The position numbers and the translations under genes were made by a program. The notes below the pieces were generated by a model. That model had not been told where the DNA came from and did not search any database. It worked only from the letters and a program-made list of their open reading frames with translations. Shown here piece by piece: positions 35,254-43,969 of a DNA stretch of 58,308 nt (the first letter of the stretch is position 1; each line of letters opens with the position of its first letter). This stretch comes from Chitinophaga pinensis (GTDB lineage Bacteria; Bacteroidota; Bacteroidia; Chitinophagales; Chitinophagaceae): assembly GCA_945878115.1 (NCBI GenBank), contig CAMDVD010000016.1:1-58308 (forward strand), in the 5' to 3' direction.

Positions 35254-35950
35254 AAATTTATGGGTAATCATGCCTGTTTACAATGAGGAAGAAGCAATAA
35301 ATCAAGTCGTACAAGAATGGGCTTCTTGTTTAAATGGATTACGAATCCCATATACACTTTGCATTTTAAATGATGGAAGTAAAGATAAAACCTTAGAAAA
35401 ATTAAAACAATTAGCAACACAATTTCCGAGCATTCATCTTGTAGATAAAGCAAACTCTGGGCATGGACAAACCTGCGTATTAGGTTATCAAATTGCATTG
35501 CAAAATAATGCAGATTGGATTTTTCAAATTGATAGTGATGGTCAATGTGATCCATCCTTTTTCAAACAATTCGTACCATTAACAGAACAATATAAATGCA
35601 TCTATGGCGTAAGAACCAAGCGGGATGATGGTTTGCAAAGAACTATAGTGTCGCATTTTGTAACCTTATTTTCTTGGGTGGCAACAGGTCAATTTGTGCG
35701 TGATCCTAATGTGCCATATCGCTTAATAGCCAGTGAGGTAATGAAAGAAATAGCATACGTCGTGCCAGCAGATTTTCATTTAGCCAATATTTATGTATCA
35801 GTAAGAAGTAATAAACTATCCAAAATTAAATGGGTACCAATTCATTTTAGAGATAGAATGGGAGGCAGTGCGAGTGTAAAAACATTTTCATTTGTCAAGC
35901 ATGGTTTTACATTATTTAAACAACTTCGAAATGCGCAACAAGAAAAGTAA
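35243..35950 (+). CDS. Family 2 glycosyltransferase
   Basis: This 235-aa GT-A fold enzyme has 'MPVYNEEEAI' at the N-terminus, 'LNDGSKDKT' near residue 50, the DxD-type 'DSDGQCDP' near 100, and 'DPNVPYRLIASEVM' as an acceptor-side region. It has no membrane helices, so it acts at the cytoplasmic face. It resembles dolichyl-phosphate mannose synthase-like enzymes. It overlaps glf. The donor sugar cannot be told from sequence, although the glf neighbour makes a galactofuranose-containing glycan plausible. Confidence 0.88.
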   Translation: MAIKNLWVIMPVYNEEEAINQVVQEWASCLNGLRIPYTLCILNDGSKDKTLEKLKQLATQFPSIHLVDKANSGHGQTCVLGYQIALQNNADWIFQIDSDGQCDPSFFKQFVPLTEQYKCIYGVRTKRDDGLQRTIVSHFVTLFSWVATGQFVRDPNVPYRLIASEVMKEIAYVVPADFHLANIYVSVRSNKLSKIKWVPIHFRDRMGGSASVKTFSFVKHGFTLFKQLRNAQQEK

Positions 35951-36107
35951 TGAGTAGTTAGTAATGAGTAGTTAGTATTTGGAATTTGTCTAATACCTCT
36001 ATAACATAAAAAGGGTATGAGTTTCAGAGGAGAATAATGATTGCAACTTTGGAATTTGGGATTTCCCATTTGGAATTTTCCCATTTGGAATTTACTAAAT
36101 ATCAAGC
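35951..36107. repeat. Degenerate dispersed repeat filler (GTAGTTAGTA / TTTGGAATTTG)
   Basis: This 157-bp gap between convergent genes starts with two TAATGAGTAGTTAGTA-type units (from 35949), then ATTTGGAATTTG (near 35980). It closes with units of TTTGGAATTTGGGATTT and CCCATTTGGAATTT (near 36050-36095). The same motifs fill 48803-48963 and smaller stretches elsewhere in the window. It appears non-coding, and no T-tailed hairpin is visible. Confidence 0.75.
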
Positions 36108-37229
36108 CTACAAATTATTGACCATTACATCATAAAATTCTATCGCACTTTTATCCCAACGATATTTTTTTGCTTGAGTTGAACATTTGGCAATTAATGT
36201 ATGTCGTAGTGCGTCATCTTTATAAAACTGACACATTTTTTCGCCTATGTCATTCACATTATTTGGATCTACATAAAGGCAAGCATCTCCAGCTACTTCG
36301 GGCAAAGAAGTTACATCAGATACAATGCCAGAAACACCACATTGTAATGCCTCCAAAATTGGAATACCAAATCCTTCATAGAGCGATACAAACATAAACC
36401 CAAATGCACTACCGACAACTTTACTCAATTCATCTACCTGCATATAGTCATAATGAATCACATCTTTTTTAAATGGATGTTCTTCAATGGCTTGTCTTAT
36501 TTCTGTAGCATTCCATGCATAACGGCCAACAATTAATATTTTCATATTGGAGCCTTGCTTCTTCTTGAAAAACGTAAATGCTTTCAATAGATTTACCACA
36601 TTTTTTCGTGGATGCAGAGCGCCTGCAAAAATAAAATACTCACATCCATCCGCATATTGTTTTTTGATAGCCTGCTTTTCATCAAAATCCAAAGGCTTAT
36701 ACAAATCGTGTGCTCCATTATAAACCACACTTATTTTATCCGCGGGTTCATGGTATTCATCCATAATCATTTGTTTCGAATAATTAGAAACCGTTACGAT
36801 ATGCTTTGCTTTCTTTGCAAATTGAGGTGTAAATTTTTGCAAATAAAAACGAAATTTAAATGGCAAATGTTGCGGATAATGTTCGAATGCCAAATCATGA
36901 ATAACCAATAGCGACGGCACTTTTGTAGAAAGAGAAAGGAATCCATCCGTAGAAATAAAGACGTCCGCTTTTACTTTTTTCAACGCTCTTTTTACGGACC
37001 ATTCAAACCAAATATACCACAGTATAGGATGTCTAGCTGGTGGTGGAAGCACTATAGGCGTTACATTTTTTGCAAATACAAAACTATTATCATACGGTCG
37101 ATCAAAAAAAAAGAAAAATTCATGTTCAGGATGATTAACAACAATTCGCTTCATGATTTCATTGGTAAACCAACCTATTCCTTCTAATTTTCCTTTAAGG
37201 AGAAAACGAGTGTTGACAGCTATTCTCAT
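36108..37229 (-). CDS. Family 4 glycosyltransferase
   Basis: This 373-aa GT-B fold enzyme has an N-terminal acceptor domain ('MRIAVNTRFLLKGKLEGIGWFTNE') and a C-terminal nucleotide-sugar domain. The donor-binding signature is 'SLYEGFGIPILEALQCG' (EGFGxPxxE), preceded by 'FAGALHPRKNV' and followed by 'SLPEVAGDACLYVDP'. It is soluble or peripheral and likely adds a sugar to a surface polysaccharide or lipid. Donor and acceptor are unknown. It is 39 nt downstream of the alpha-oxoamine synthase gene on the same strand. Confidence 0.9.
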   Translation of the reverse strand: MRIAVNTRFLLKGKLEGIGWFTNEIMKRIVVNHPEHEFFFFFDRPYDNSFVFAKNVTPIVLPPPARHPILWYIWFEWSVKRALKKVKADVFISTDGFLSLSTKVPSLLVIHDLAFEHYPQHLPFKFRFYLQKFTPQFAKKAKHIVTVSNYSKQMIMDEYHEPADKISVVYNGAHDLYKPLDFDEKQAIKKQYADGCEYFIFAGALHPRKNVVNLLKAFTFFKKKQGSNMKILIVGRYAWNATEIRQAIEEHPFKKDVIHYDYMQVDELSKVVGSAFGFMFVSLYEGFGIPILEALQCGVSGIVSDVTSLPEVAGDACLYVDPNNVNDIGEKMCQFYKDDALRHTLIAKCSTQAKKYRWDKSAIEFYDVMVNNL

Positions 37230-37268
37230 GGACAGAGCAAATATTTAGAACATATCATAGAAAAATTA

Positions 37269-38513
37269 CTACGACATATTAGGCAATTCCGCAGGATAAA
37301 GTTTATGATCCAATTTGTGCTTGACTGCTTTGAAGGCTTCAATTGTTTCTGTAATATCTTGTTCCGTGTGAACAGAAGTTGGAATAAGACGCAAAATAAT
37401 ATGTCCCTTCGGAATAACAGGATATATCACTATAGAACAAAAAATATTATAATTCTCACGCATATCTACAATTAGATTAGATGCTTCAGCAACACCACCA
37501 TGCATGTAAACTGGCGACACTGGTGAATCTGTTTTACCAATGTCAAATCCGTTTGCAGTTAATTTACTTTGTAAAGAACGAACATTGGTCCAAAGTTTTT
37601 CACGCAATCCTGGCTCATTCTTTAACAATTCTAGCCGTTTCATATTTCCGATAACAATCGGCATTGGCAATGCTTTCGCATATATTTGTGAACGCAAATT
37701 ATAGCGCATATAACTGATGACTTCTTTAGTTCCTGCTACAAAACCACCAATACTTGCCATACTTTTTGCAAAAGTAGAAAAGTATACATCGATATCGTCT
37801 TGACAACCTTGCTCCTCACCAACACCAGCGCCAGTTGCACCCATAGTGCCAAATCCATGCGCATCATCTACTAAAAGTTTGAATTCATATTTCGATTTCA
37901 AAGCACAAATTTCTTTCAATTTACCTTGGTCACCAGCCATGCCGAATACGCCTTCAGTGATAACTAAAATTCCACCACCACTGGCTTCTGTCAATTTGGT
38001 AGCACGAACCATTTGTTTCTCAAAATCTTCTATATCATTGTGTTTGAATACATAGCGATGTGAAGAGATCATGCGAAGCCCGTCCATAATACATGCATGA
38101 CTTTCCGCATCATAAACTACAACATCCCGTCGACTGCATAAACTATCTACAATAGACGCCATCCCTTGGTATCCATAATTCAATAAAAAGGCATCGTCCT
38201 TACTAACAAAAGCAGCTAGATCTTGTTCCAACTTTTCATGATGTACAGAATTACCACTCATCATTCTTGCTCCCATTGGGTAAGCCAAACCATATTGAGC
38301 AGCTGCTTCTGCATCTGCTTTGCGAACTTCAGGGTGATTAGCAAGACCTAGGTAGTTATTTAAACTCCATATTACTCTTTCCTTTCCACGAAAAATCATA
38401 CGGTTACTGATGTCCCCTTCTAATCGTGGGAAAGCAAAATAGCCATGTGCTTTTTCTTGATATTGCCCTAATGAACCTTTATCCTTTCTAAATTTTTCAA
38501 ATAAATCTGCCAT
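37269..38513 (-). CDS. Alpha-oxoamine synthase family PLP enzyme (sphingoid-base or sulfonolipid type)
   Basis: This 414-aa PLP-dependent enzyme condenses an amino acid with an acyl-CoA or acyl-ACP. It has 'WSLNNYLGLANHPEV', the cofactor-ring His region 'DAESHACIMDG', 'LLVDDAHGFGTMGATG' and the Schiff-base Lys in 'FSTFAKSMASIGGF'. Relatives include serine palmitoyltransferase, cysteate acyltransferases of sulfonolipid synthesis, and glycine C-acetyltransferase. In this phylum a role in making sphingolipid or capnine-type lipid backbones is likely, but the amino-acid substrate cannot be decided here. It has its own promoter box and may be co-transcribed with the glycosyltransferase. Confidence 0.85.
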   Translation of the reverse strand: MADLFEKFRKDKGSLGQYQEKAHGYFAFPRLEGDISNRMIFRGKERVIWSLNNYLGLANHPEVRKADAEAAAQYGLAYPMGARMMSGNSVHHEKLEQDLAAFVSKDDAFLLNYGYQGMASIVDSLCSRRDVVVYDAESHACIMDGLRMISSHRYVFKHNDIEDFEKQMVRATKLTEASGGGILVITEGVFGMAGDQGKLKEICALKSKYEFKLLVDDAHGFGTMGATGAGVGEEQGCQDDIDVYFSTFAKSMASIGGFVAGTKEVISYMRYNLRSQIYAKALPMPIVIGNMKRLELLKNEPGLREKLWTNVRSLQSKLTANGFDIGKTDSPVSPVYMHGGVAEASNLIVDMRENYNIFCSIVIYPVIPKGHIILRLIPTSVHTEQDITETIEAFKAVKHKLDHKLYPAELPNMS

Positions 38514-38540
38514 AGAATATTATTTTATTTTAAAGTGCTG

Positions 38541-38548
38541 CAAAAATA
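38541..38548 (-). promoter_or_regulatory. Promoter -7 box of the alpha-oxoamine synthase gene
   Basis: The minus strand reads TATTTTTG, an exact TAnnTTTG match, 27 nt before the ATG. No TTTG is found 19-21 nt further upstream. Confidence 0.5.
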
Positions 38549-38609
38549 GTTAAAATATTATGGTTGTTCATGTATTATTGTACTCTTTTCACAAATCAAT
38601 TATAAATAA

Positions 38610-40226
38610 ATGAGATTTTTACTGACGGTACTTGTTTTTTTAAGCATTTCCACCTTCGCGCAAAAAACTAAAGTGAATAATGCACCCAAATTAGTGATAG
38701 GCATTGTGGTGGATCAAATGAGACCAGATTATTTATCTCGATTTTACAATAAATTTTCCGAAGGTGGCTTCAAACGCATTATGCATGATGGAAATGTTTG
38801 TGAAAATACCTTCATCAATTATTTACCATCCTATACAGGACCAGGTCATACCTGTATTTATACTGGCTCAGTGCCTGCATTACATGGCATTGCTAGTAAC
38901 GATTGGATAGACAAATTAAGTGGCAAACCAATTTATTGCACTGCCGACTCTACAGTTAAAGCCGTTGGTGGAACAGACAGAGCCGGTAAAATGAGTCCTA
39001 GAAACCTTTGGGCTACAACCATTACAGATGAACTTCGTTTGGCTTCCAACTTTCAATCTAAAGTCATTGCTATTTCTTTGAAAGACAGAGCATCCATTCT
39101 ACCAGGTGGCCATTCGGCGAATGCAGCATATTGGATGGATGATAGCAGCGGTGTATTTATGAGTAGTACCTTTTATATCAATACCTTACCAGATTGGGTA
39201 AATAGCTTTAACCAAAAAGGACTTGCAAAAAGTTACATGAATAAGGATTGGAATGTAATCAACGATGTAAAAACCTATACAGAAAGCACACAAGATAATA
39301 ATGTGTATGAAGGCAAATTTACAGGAGAAACTAACACTTCTTTTCCCCATGAAACTTCGTCCTTAAAAACCATTGACATCAAAAGAACGCCTTATGGAAA
39401 TTCTATTCTTTTTGATTTTGCGAATGAAACCATTTCGAAAGAAGAAATGGGGCAGGGTAGTACTACCGATTTCTTGTGTATGAGTTTGTCTTCACCCGAT
39501 TATGTAGGACATCAATTTGGCCCTAACTCTATTGAAATTGAAGATACGTATATTCGACTAGATCTTGAATTGGCGGCCTTTCTAAATAATTTGGATGACA
39601 AAATTGGTGCAGGCAATTACACTATATTTTTAACTGCCGATCATGGCGTTGCACATAATCCACAATTTTTATTGGATCATAAAATCGCTGCTGGCTTTTT
39701 CTTTGGTTCCAGTTTAAAAACTGAACTCAATGGCATGTTGCAAAATGTGTATCATTCAAATACACTTGTTCGTTCGGTTGGTGAAAATTTTATATTTTTA
39801 AATGACTTGTCTCTTGACAGTGTAAAAGCAAAACGTCAAGATGTAATTAATACAATCTTAAAGCAATTAACTTCACACGAAGAAATTCAATTTGCAGTAG
39901 ACATGCAAAACATTCAACAATCTGTATTGCCAACGCAAATAAAGGAAATGGCAATCAATGGCTATGTATCTCGAAGAAGTGGTGATATATTATTGCTATT
40001 AAATCCAGCATGGTTAGACGCATATGCAAAAACAGGAACCACACATGGTACTTGGAACCCTTATGACACGCATATTCCATTGATTTGGTATGGCTGTGGC
40101 ATACAAAAAGGAGTTACAAGAAGAATGACCCATATGACAGATATTGCGGCAACCCTTGCTACTTTATTGCATGTACAAATGCCAAATGCCTGTATTGGTG
40201 AACCAATTATTGAAGTAGTAAAGTAG
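38610..40226 (+). CDS. PafA-like alkaline phosphatase
   Basis: This 538-aa secreted phosphatase has a signal peptide (MRFLLTVLVFLSISTFAQ). It has the nucleophile Thr76 in 'YTGPGH', Asn97 in 'ASNDW' and the K158-x-R160 pair in 'SLKDRAS'. These match the catalytic Thr, Asn and KxR of Elizabethkingia PafA, a phosphate-irrepressible monoesterase. Zinc ligands are expected from 'VVDQMRPDY', 'SSPDYVGHQFGP' and 'TADHGVAHNP'. It would release phosphate from organic esters in the periplasm. It is transcribed divergently from the lipid-synthesis gene. Confidence 0.9.
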   Translation: MRFLLTVLVFLSISTFAQKTKVNNAPKLVIGIVVDQMRPDYLSRFYNKFSEGGFKRIMHDGNVCENTFINYLPSYTGPGHTCIYTGSVPALHGIASNDWIDKLSGKPIYCTADSTVKAVGGTDRAGKMSPRNLWATTITDELRLASNFQSKVIAISLKDRASILPGGHSANAAYWMDDSSGVFMSSTFYINTLPDWVNSFNQKGLAKSYMNKDWNVINDVKTYTESTQDNNVYEGKFTGETNTSFPHETSSLKTIDIKRTPYGNSILFDFANETISKEEMGQGSTTDFLCMSLSSPDYVGHQFGPNSIEIEDTYIRLDLELAAFLNNLDDKIGAGNYTIFLTADHGVAHNPQFLLDHKIAAGFFFGSSLKTELNGMLQNVYHSNTLVRSVGENFIFLNDLSLDSVKAKRQDVINTILKQLTSHEEIQFAVDMQNIQQSVLPTQIKEMAINGYVSRRSGDILLLLNPAWLDAYAKTGTTHGTWNPYDTHIPLIWYGCGIQKGVTRRMTHMTDIAATLATLLHVQMPNACIGEPIIEVVK

Positions 40227-40318
40227 TTTGTTTTTTCTCTTACCCAATAGAAAGGATTTATATATTTAGTACTTTTTTAAAAGATGATGCTAAAAATTAG
40301 AATAGCATTTTGCAAATG

Positions 40319-40711
40319 CTATTCAGTGTTCTTTGGTTTGAAATAATGTAGAACAGAAATAATTCCCTTTGCCATGTTTTTGACTTCTTTCGGATGTGTT
40401 TCTATTAACTTCGTAACACCAAACATTAATACACTACCAGCCATTTTTTTAAATGGATTTGTGGAAGCTCCTTGAAATATTCTTTTAGAAATATAACCAA
40501 CAGTAATGCCTGCGGTGGTATTGATAAGACTATCCTTTACAGATTGTGAAATGGTAATATCTTGAACAGCGCCTTTAAGAATATGAATAGGATTCAAACT
40601 GTGGCATGTGCTATTAAATTGTTCTTTCAATAAAAACAATTCATCCGATTGCTTTTTCTCCAGCAATAAAATGGAATCCTTCAACTTATCCTTTGCTGTT
40701 ATCTGCTTCAT
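40319..40711 (-). CDS. Hypothetical protein of the stress/envelope cluster
   Basis: I do not recognise a family for this 130-aa protein. It has a charged helical N-terminus (KDKLKDSILLLEKKQSDELFLLK) and a Gly/Ile-rich middle (NTTAGITVGYISKRI) that might touch a membrane. A second weakly hydrophobic stretch follows (KMAGSVLMFGVTKLI). It overlaps the holin-like gene by 4 nt (ATGA type), so the two are translated together, and homologous pairs occur next to YtxH genes in this phylum as far as I recall. Function unknown. Confidence 0.75.
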   Translation of the reverse strand: MKQITAKDKLKDSILLLEKKQSDELFLLKEQFNSTCHSLNPIHILKGAVQDITISQSVKDSLINTTAGITVGYISKRIFQGASTNPFKKMAGSVLMFGVTKLIETHPKEVKNMAKGIISVLHYFKPKNTE

Positions 40712-41061
40712 GCCATATTTTGTTTCGTCATTTGAGTAATAATGGAATTATGGAGTGGACTTTTTATCCAACAATTTTTAAACAATTGCAGTGCTATGGC
40801 TACCAAGGTGTAAAACCCACCGACAATTAAAAAACCGTAAGCGACATGATGCAACAAGCTCCCTATCCACAATGCCACACCTATATGAATAAATAAAATA
40901 GCCATGGCTGCGATAAGGATTGTAATTAGCTTTGTGAGCAGAGAAGACAATACATCAGCTGATTTTTCTATTGCTTTTAAGTGCAACAACTTCAAACTTG
41001 TTTTGCTGTATTCTTCTACTCGTTGAAAAAGTAATTCTATAGATGTTTCAATATCGTTCAT
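40708..41061 (-). CDS. Small holin-like membrane protein
   Basis: This 117-aa protein has a helical N-terminus followed by two transmembrane helices (ITILIAAMAILFIHIGVALW and VAYGFLIVGGFYTLVAIAL), the layout of phage_holin_3_6-type membrane proteins that are chromosomal rather than phage-borne. I chose ATG 41061 (MNDIETS); a reading from 41067 would use TTG. It overlaps the next gene by 4 nt and lies 51 nt after ytxH-like. No phage genes are nearby, so lysis is unlikely; an envelope-stress role is inferred from neighbours. Confidence 0.8.
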   Translation of the reverse strand: MNDIETSIELLFQRVEEYSKTSLKLLHLKAIEKSADVLSSLLTKLITILIAAMAILFIHIGVALWIGSLLHHVAYGFLIVGGFYTLVAIALQLFKNCWIKSPLHNSIITQMTKQNMA

Positions 41062-41112
41062 GATCAATAGGATAATAAATTGTAGGTGGTAAGTAGTTCG
41101 TCTCGAAAAAAA

Positions 41113-41391
41113 TTAAGCAATCGCCTGATCAACTTCCTTTTTCATTTCGTCACATTTCTCTTTTGTTTTTGCAACAAGTTCGTCTGCTTCTTCTTTTACT
41201 TTTTCAAATGTATCGGTCAATTGAGTTACCAAATCTTCCATTTTGGTTTTACATTCTTCAACAAAATCTTCTCCTTTGTCCATAATTTTTTTACGGGTTG
41301 TAGAACCTTTCTCTGGTGCAAATAGAATACCTAATGTTGCTCCTGTGGCTATTCCAGCCAATATGCCTAAAAATAATTTTCCTGAACTCAT
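41113..41391 (-). CDS. YtxH domain protein
   Basis: This 92-aa protein has the YtxH pattern: a Gly/Ala-rich membrane segment (GKLFLGILAGIATGATLGILFAP), then 'EKGSTTRKKI', then a long charged amphipathic helix (residues 40-92). Family members are general-stress membrane proteins of unknown mechanism. It is the first gene of a three-gene minus-strand run with the holin-like and hypothetical proteins. Confidence 0.93.
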   Translation of the reverse strand: MSSGKLFLGILAGIATGATLGILFAPEKGSTTRKKIMDKGEDFVEECKTKMEDLVTQLTDTFEKVKEEADELVAKTKEKCDEMKKEVDQAIA

Positions 41392-41407
41392 GTTATTTAA
41401 TTTTGTT

Positions 41408-41908
41408 TTAAAGTTTAAAAGTTAATCCGAATTTTCCACCTGAGAACGCATTCCCTCCACCAAATTCTAAATTAAGACCTACCTTGGAAGTGATGAAATA
41501 ACGACCACCAACCTGAGCACCCAAATTAAGTCCAGAACTATTATTGCCAGCATAAGAATTTGGCGAATTCCAGACATAAAAACCAAGATTCAAGCCAGCA
41601 TATAAATCGAACCTATTTGGAATACTTAACACTCGATTGAAATGATAATTTGCATTTCCTGAAAACCCAATGATGTTGTGGTTGTAATGTACTTCATGAT
41701 AGTTTTCATTGTACGAACGATAGGAGAGTTCAAGGCCTAAACTTATATCTCTGCTTAAACCAAAGTCAAAGCCCAAATAAATAGGTACACCCCAGTTGGT
41801 AAGTCCAACACCTACATTCAATTGATTGTTTCCACTTTGCAAAGAAGCTTGTGCTGAGGAAATTGCGGTGATAAAAAGAAGCATGGCTCCTAAATAGATT
41901 TTTTTCAT
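41408..41908 (-). CDS. Small outer-membrane beta-barrel protein
   Basis: This 166-aa protein has a signal peptide (MKKIYLGAMLLFITAISSAQA). Amphipathic strands rich in Gly and aromatic residues follow, such as 'NVGVGLTNWGVPIYLGFDFG', 'LDLYAGLNLGFYVW' like segments, and a terminal strand 'FSGGKFGLTFKL' with the aromatic-penultimate pattern of barrels. It is probably an 8-stranded outer-membrane barrel. It lies inside the stress cluster, 16 nt upstream of the YtxH gene in transcription order. Confidence 0.8.
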   Translation of the reverse strand: MKKIYLGAMLLFITAISSAQASLQSGNNQLNVGVGLTNWGVPIYLGFDFGLSRDISLGLELSYRSYNENYHEVHYNHNIIGFSGNANYHFNRVLSIPNRFDLYAGLNLGFYVWNSPNSYAGNNSSGLNLGAQVGGRYFITSKVGLNLEFGGGNAFSGGKFGLTFKL

Positions 41909-41935
41909 GATTGTTTTTTTTTAGTTTTTAAGTTA

Positions 41936-42094
41936 TTATTTAATGACTCGATCTCCAGAAATGACTCTTAAGAGCACTGCTATAATTGCAATGACAAGAA
42001 GAATATGTATTAACCCGCCGGCACCGTATGAAAAGAATCCGATGATCCAACAAATGACAAGAACTATTGCGAAGATGTAAAGTAAGTTTCCCAT
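41936..42094 (-). CDS. Lmo0937/DUF5670 family small membrane protein
   Basis: This 52-aa gene is easily missed because it is short. The product begins MGNLLYIFAIVLVICWIIGF, continues 'FSYGAGGLIHILLVIAIIAV' and ends 'LLRVISGDRVIK'. It therefore has two transmembrane helices joined by a Gly-rich turn, the signature layout of the DUF5670 (Lmo0937) family. Function is unknown, but members recur in stress-gene clusters such as this one. It lies 27 nt upstream of the beta-barrel gene in transcription order. Confidence 0.9.
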   Translation of the reverse strand: MGNLLYIFAIVLVICWIIGFFSYGAGGLIHILLVIAIIAVLLRVISGDRVIK

Positions 42095-42099
42095 GGTTT

Positions 42100-42327
42100 T
42101 TATTTTTTTTGTTTAATTTTTAAAGAATTTCTTTTTTGTTGATGGTTTGCATTTGCTATATTCAAGGAATGCGTTTCTTCTACGGTCAATTCATTTACTG
42201 TCAATTCTGCAAGATGCTTATAAAATTTTTGCAGCACTTTCAATTCGTATTCACTGATATCTTCGACGGATACCAAATACGTTCCAACGGATATTTTATA
42301 GGATTTGTTACTCGGATGACTAGTCAA
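42100..42327 (-). CDS. Small hypothetical protein
   Basis: This 75-aa frame lies 5 nt before the DUF5670 gene on the same strand. The only available start is TTG at 42327. The product is charged, has 'YLVSVEDISEYELKVLQKFYKHLAELTVNEL' type amphipathic helix content (residues 17-47) and a Lys-rich tail, with no membrane segment. Its tight packing between two accepted genes supports it. I recognise no family. Confidence 0.55.
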   Translation of the reverse strand: MTSHPSNKSYKISVGTYLVSVEDISEYELKVLQKFYKHLAELTVNELTVEETHSLNIANANHQQKRNSLKIKQKK

Positions 42328-42351
42328 TACTAAATTTCTAATCCGAAAAAT

Positions 42352-42804
42352 TTACTTTTTATTGTCCACTGTAAAATCGTGAAGGGCCATTCCAAGTTCA
42401 TCTATATCGTGATTGAATTCTGTTTTGAAAGATTGCCATTTTTCTAAATCATCCTCCTTATATTCGTCTAATCTTTTTTTGATGTCTGCATTCTTTTGTT
42501 CTAACGTTACAATTTGCTTTTCGTACGTTGCTCTGGTATCCATTTTAACATTTTCTATTTTTATTTTAATATCTGCAATCATTTTATCATTGTCAATAAT
42601 TTTTTGATTGGTTTCATTTTTGAAGTTGGCTACTTCCGTTTGGTAATCATGCTGAGCTTGTGATAAGTTTTCCTTTGCTTGTGTCACATCTTCCTTTGCA
42701 TCATCTACTTTTTCAGCAGGTGAATCGCAAGCCGAAAATGTCACCGCCGCAATAAAAGCGACCACAGTGAGAATAGAGTGACTTATTTTAAATAGTTGTT
42801 TCAT
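42352..42804 (-). CDS. Coiled-coil lipoprotein (sll1863-like stress protein)
   Basis: This 150-aa protein has a signal sequence ending in the lipobox FSAC (Cys26). A continuous charged coiled coil follows (about residues 30-135; 'KEDVTQAKENLSQAQHDYQ', 'KIKIENVKMDTRATYEKQI'). It would be a lipid-anchored periplasmic rod. It resembles lipoproteins found beside CsbD and YtxH genes in Bacteroidota. Exact function is unknown. Confidence 0.82.
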   Translation of the reverse strand: MKQLFKISHSILTVVAFIAAVTFSACDSPAEKVDDAKEDVTQAKENLSQAQHDYQTEVANFKNETNQKIIDNDKMIADIKIKIENVKMDTRATYEKQIVTLEQKNADIKKRLDEYKEDDLEKWQSFKTEFNHDIDELGMALHDFTVDNKK

Positions 42805-42878
42805 CGTGTTTTTTTTGTTTAATTTATTTTATTAATTGTGTACAATGTTGCTGCGTGATTTGTTCTTGTTGAAAATAA

Positions 42879-43064
42879 TTACAGTGTTGCAATTATATTG
42901 TTCAACTCTTCTTTTGTCTTACCAAGTTTGATTTGAAGCTTTTCTAAAATCTCCTCTTTCTTGCCATCTTCAAATAGGATATCATTATTGATTAAAGTGG
43001 CAAATTGTTGTTTGAGTTTTTCCTTTTGCTCTGTCCAACTTTCTTTTACTTCTGTTTTACTCAT
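42879..43064 (-). CDS. CsbD-family general stress protein
   Basis: This 61-aa protein matches CsbD: 'ESWTEQKEKLKQQFATLINND' followed by 'FEDGKKEEILEKLQIKLGKTKEELN'. CsbD proteins are small, acidic-basic helical stress proteins of unknown mechanism, often strongly induced by general stress. It is the first gene of the minus-strand stress cluster (43064 down to 40319). A near-match -7 box (CACCTTTG) lies about 45 nt upstream. Confidence 0.93.
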   Translation of the reverse strand: MSKTEVKESWTEQKEKLKQQFATLINNDILFEDGKKEEILEKLQIKLGKTKEELNNIIATL

Positions 43065-43193
43065 TTTTATTTTGTTTATTTCGTAATCGAATTATTACAG
43101 TACAAAGGTGGGGGTATGTTGGAAGTAAAGCGTGACATAATCATTAGAATAAGTTACATGATTCACACTTCTAGATAAATTTATGACGAATAT

Positions 43194-43227
43194 TAAAAAA
43201 ACAAAGCCCATTGTTTAAGATGGGCTT
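43194..43227 (-). terminator. Intrinsic terminator of the porin-like gene
   Basis: On the minus strand AAGCCCAT and ATGGGCTT form an 8-bp stem (43220-43227 with 43204-43211), extended by a bulged ACA/TGT, and a T-rich run follows at 43203-43194. It lies about 45 nt after the stop of the minus-strand gene at 43271, ahead of the CsbD gene. Confidence 0.8.
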
Positions 43228-43270
43228 GTTCATTCATGGTGGTTTTGTTTTAAAAGAGTAGAAATAATAA

Positions 43271-43969
43271 TTAGAACAAAATAGATAAACAGATATATAT
43301 CGAATTTGTATTTATTCGGTTTTGTTGAAGTATATAATAAGCGTCCGTTGTAATGATTTGGCTATTATCACTTATATCGCGGAATCCCAAAACGCCACGA
43401 TATCCGATACCTAAATGGGTGGTATAAGATGGATTCAGCTCAAAATCAATCCCAGCGCCATACGCAAGTCCAAAATCATTTTTTCTCACCGCTAAAATAG
43501 GCTGCTTATTATTTACATCATTAGATCCGGATAAGGTAATACTACTTCCAACGAGTAAACCAAGTTGCGGTCCAGCAACTATATTCAGATTTATTGCTCT
43601 TGATTTGTCGGTATTGAGTGAAAGCAAAACTGGAATATTTACATATCGTACATTTACTTTTCGTTTCACATTTCCATCGTACGATTTTTCATTGATGGAA
43701 CTATACATGAGTTCTCCTTGTATACCAACATGATTTGAAAAATTAAATCCTATCACGGCACTTACTCCAAATCCAAGCACAGCATTGCCATGTATCGTTT
43801 CTCCTGTAGATGTTTGCATGTCTAAAGAGGTAATAGTTGGCATGAATCGAAAGCCAAATTCTATAGACCTACAGGAGTCTCGATCTTGGGCATGCACATT
43901 GGTAATACTCGTTAAAAAAAATAGACTTAAATAAATATAGGTAACAAGTTTGTGGTTTATCTTTTTCAT
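43271..43969 (-). CDS. Outer-membrane beta-barrel protein (porin family)
   Basis: This 232-aa protein has a signal peptide (ending 'ITNVHAQ') and a barrel-like series of strands: 'IEFGFRFMPTITSLDM', 'VLGFGVSAVIGFNF', 'VGIQGELMYSSINEKSY', 'VRYVNIPVLLSLN', 'GPQLGLLVGSSI' and 'GAGIDFELN'. The pattern fits the OMP_b-brl_2 family. It is a single-gene unit ended by the hairpin at 43194-43227. Ligand and role unknown. Confidence 0.88.
   Translation of the reverse strand: MKKINHKLVTYIYLSLFFLTSITNVHAQDRDSCRSIEFGFRFMPTITSLDMQTSTGETIHGNAVLGFGVSAVIGFNFSNHVGIQGELMYSSINEKSYDGNVKRKVNVRYVNIPVLLSLNTDKSRAINLNIVAGPQLGLLVGSSITLSGSNDVNNKQPILAVRKNDFGLAYGAGIDFELNPSYTTHLGIGYRGVLGFRDISDNSQIITTDAYYILQQNRINTNSIYICLSILF

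Noticed and set aside
40708-41061. Phage origin of the holin-like gene
   Set aside because: No other phage genes are nearby; it is embedded in a chromosomal stress cluster with YtxH.
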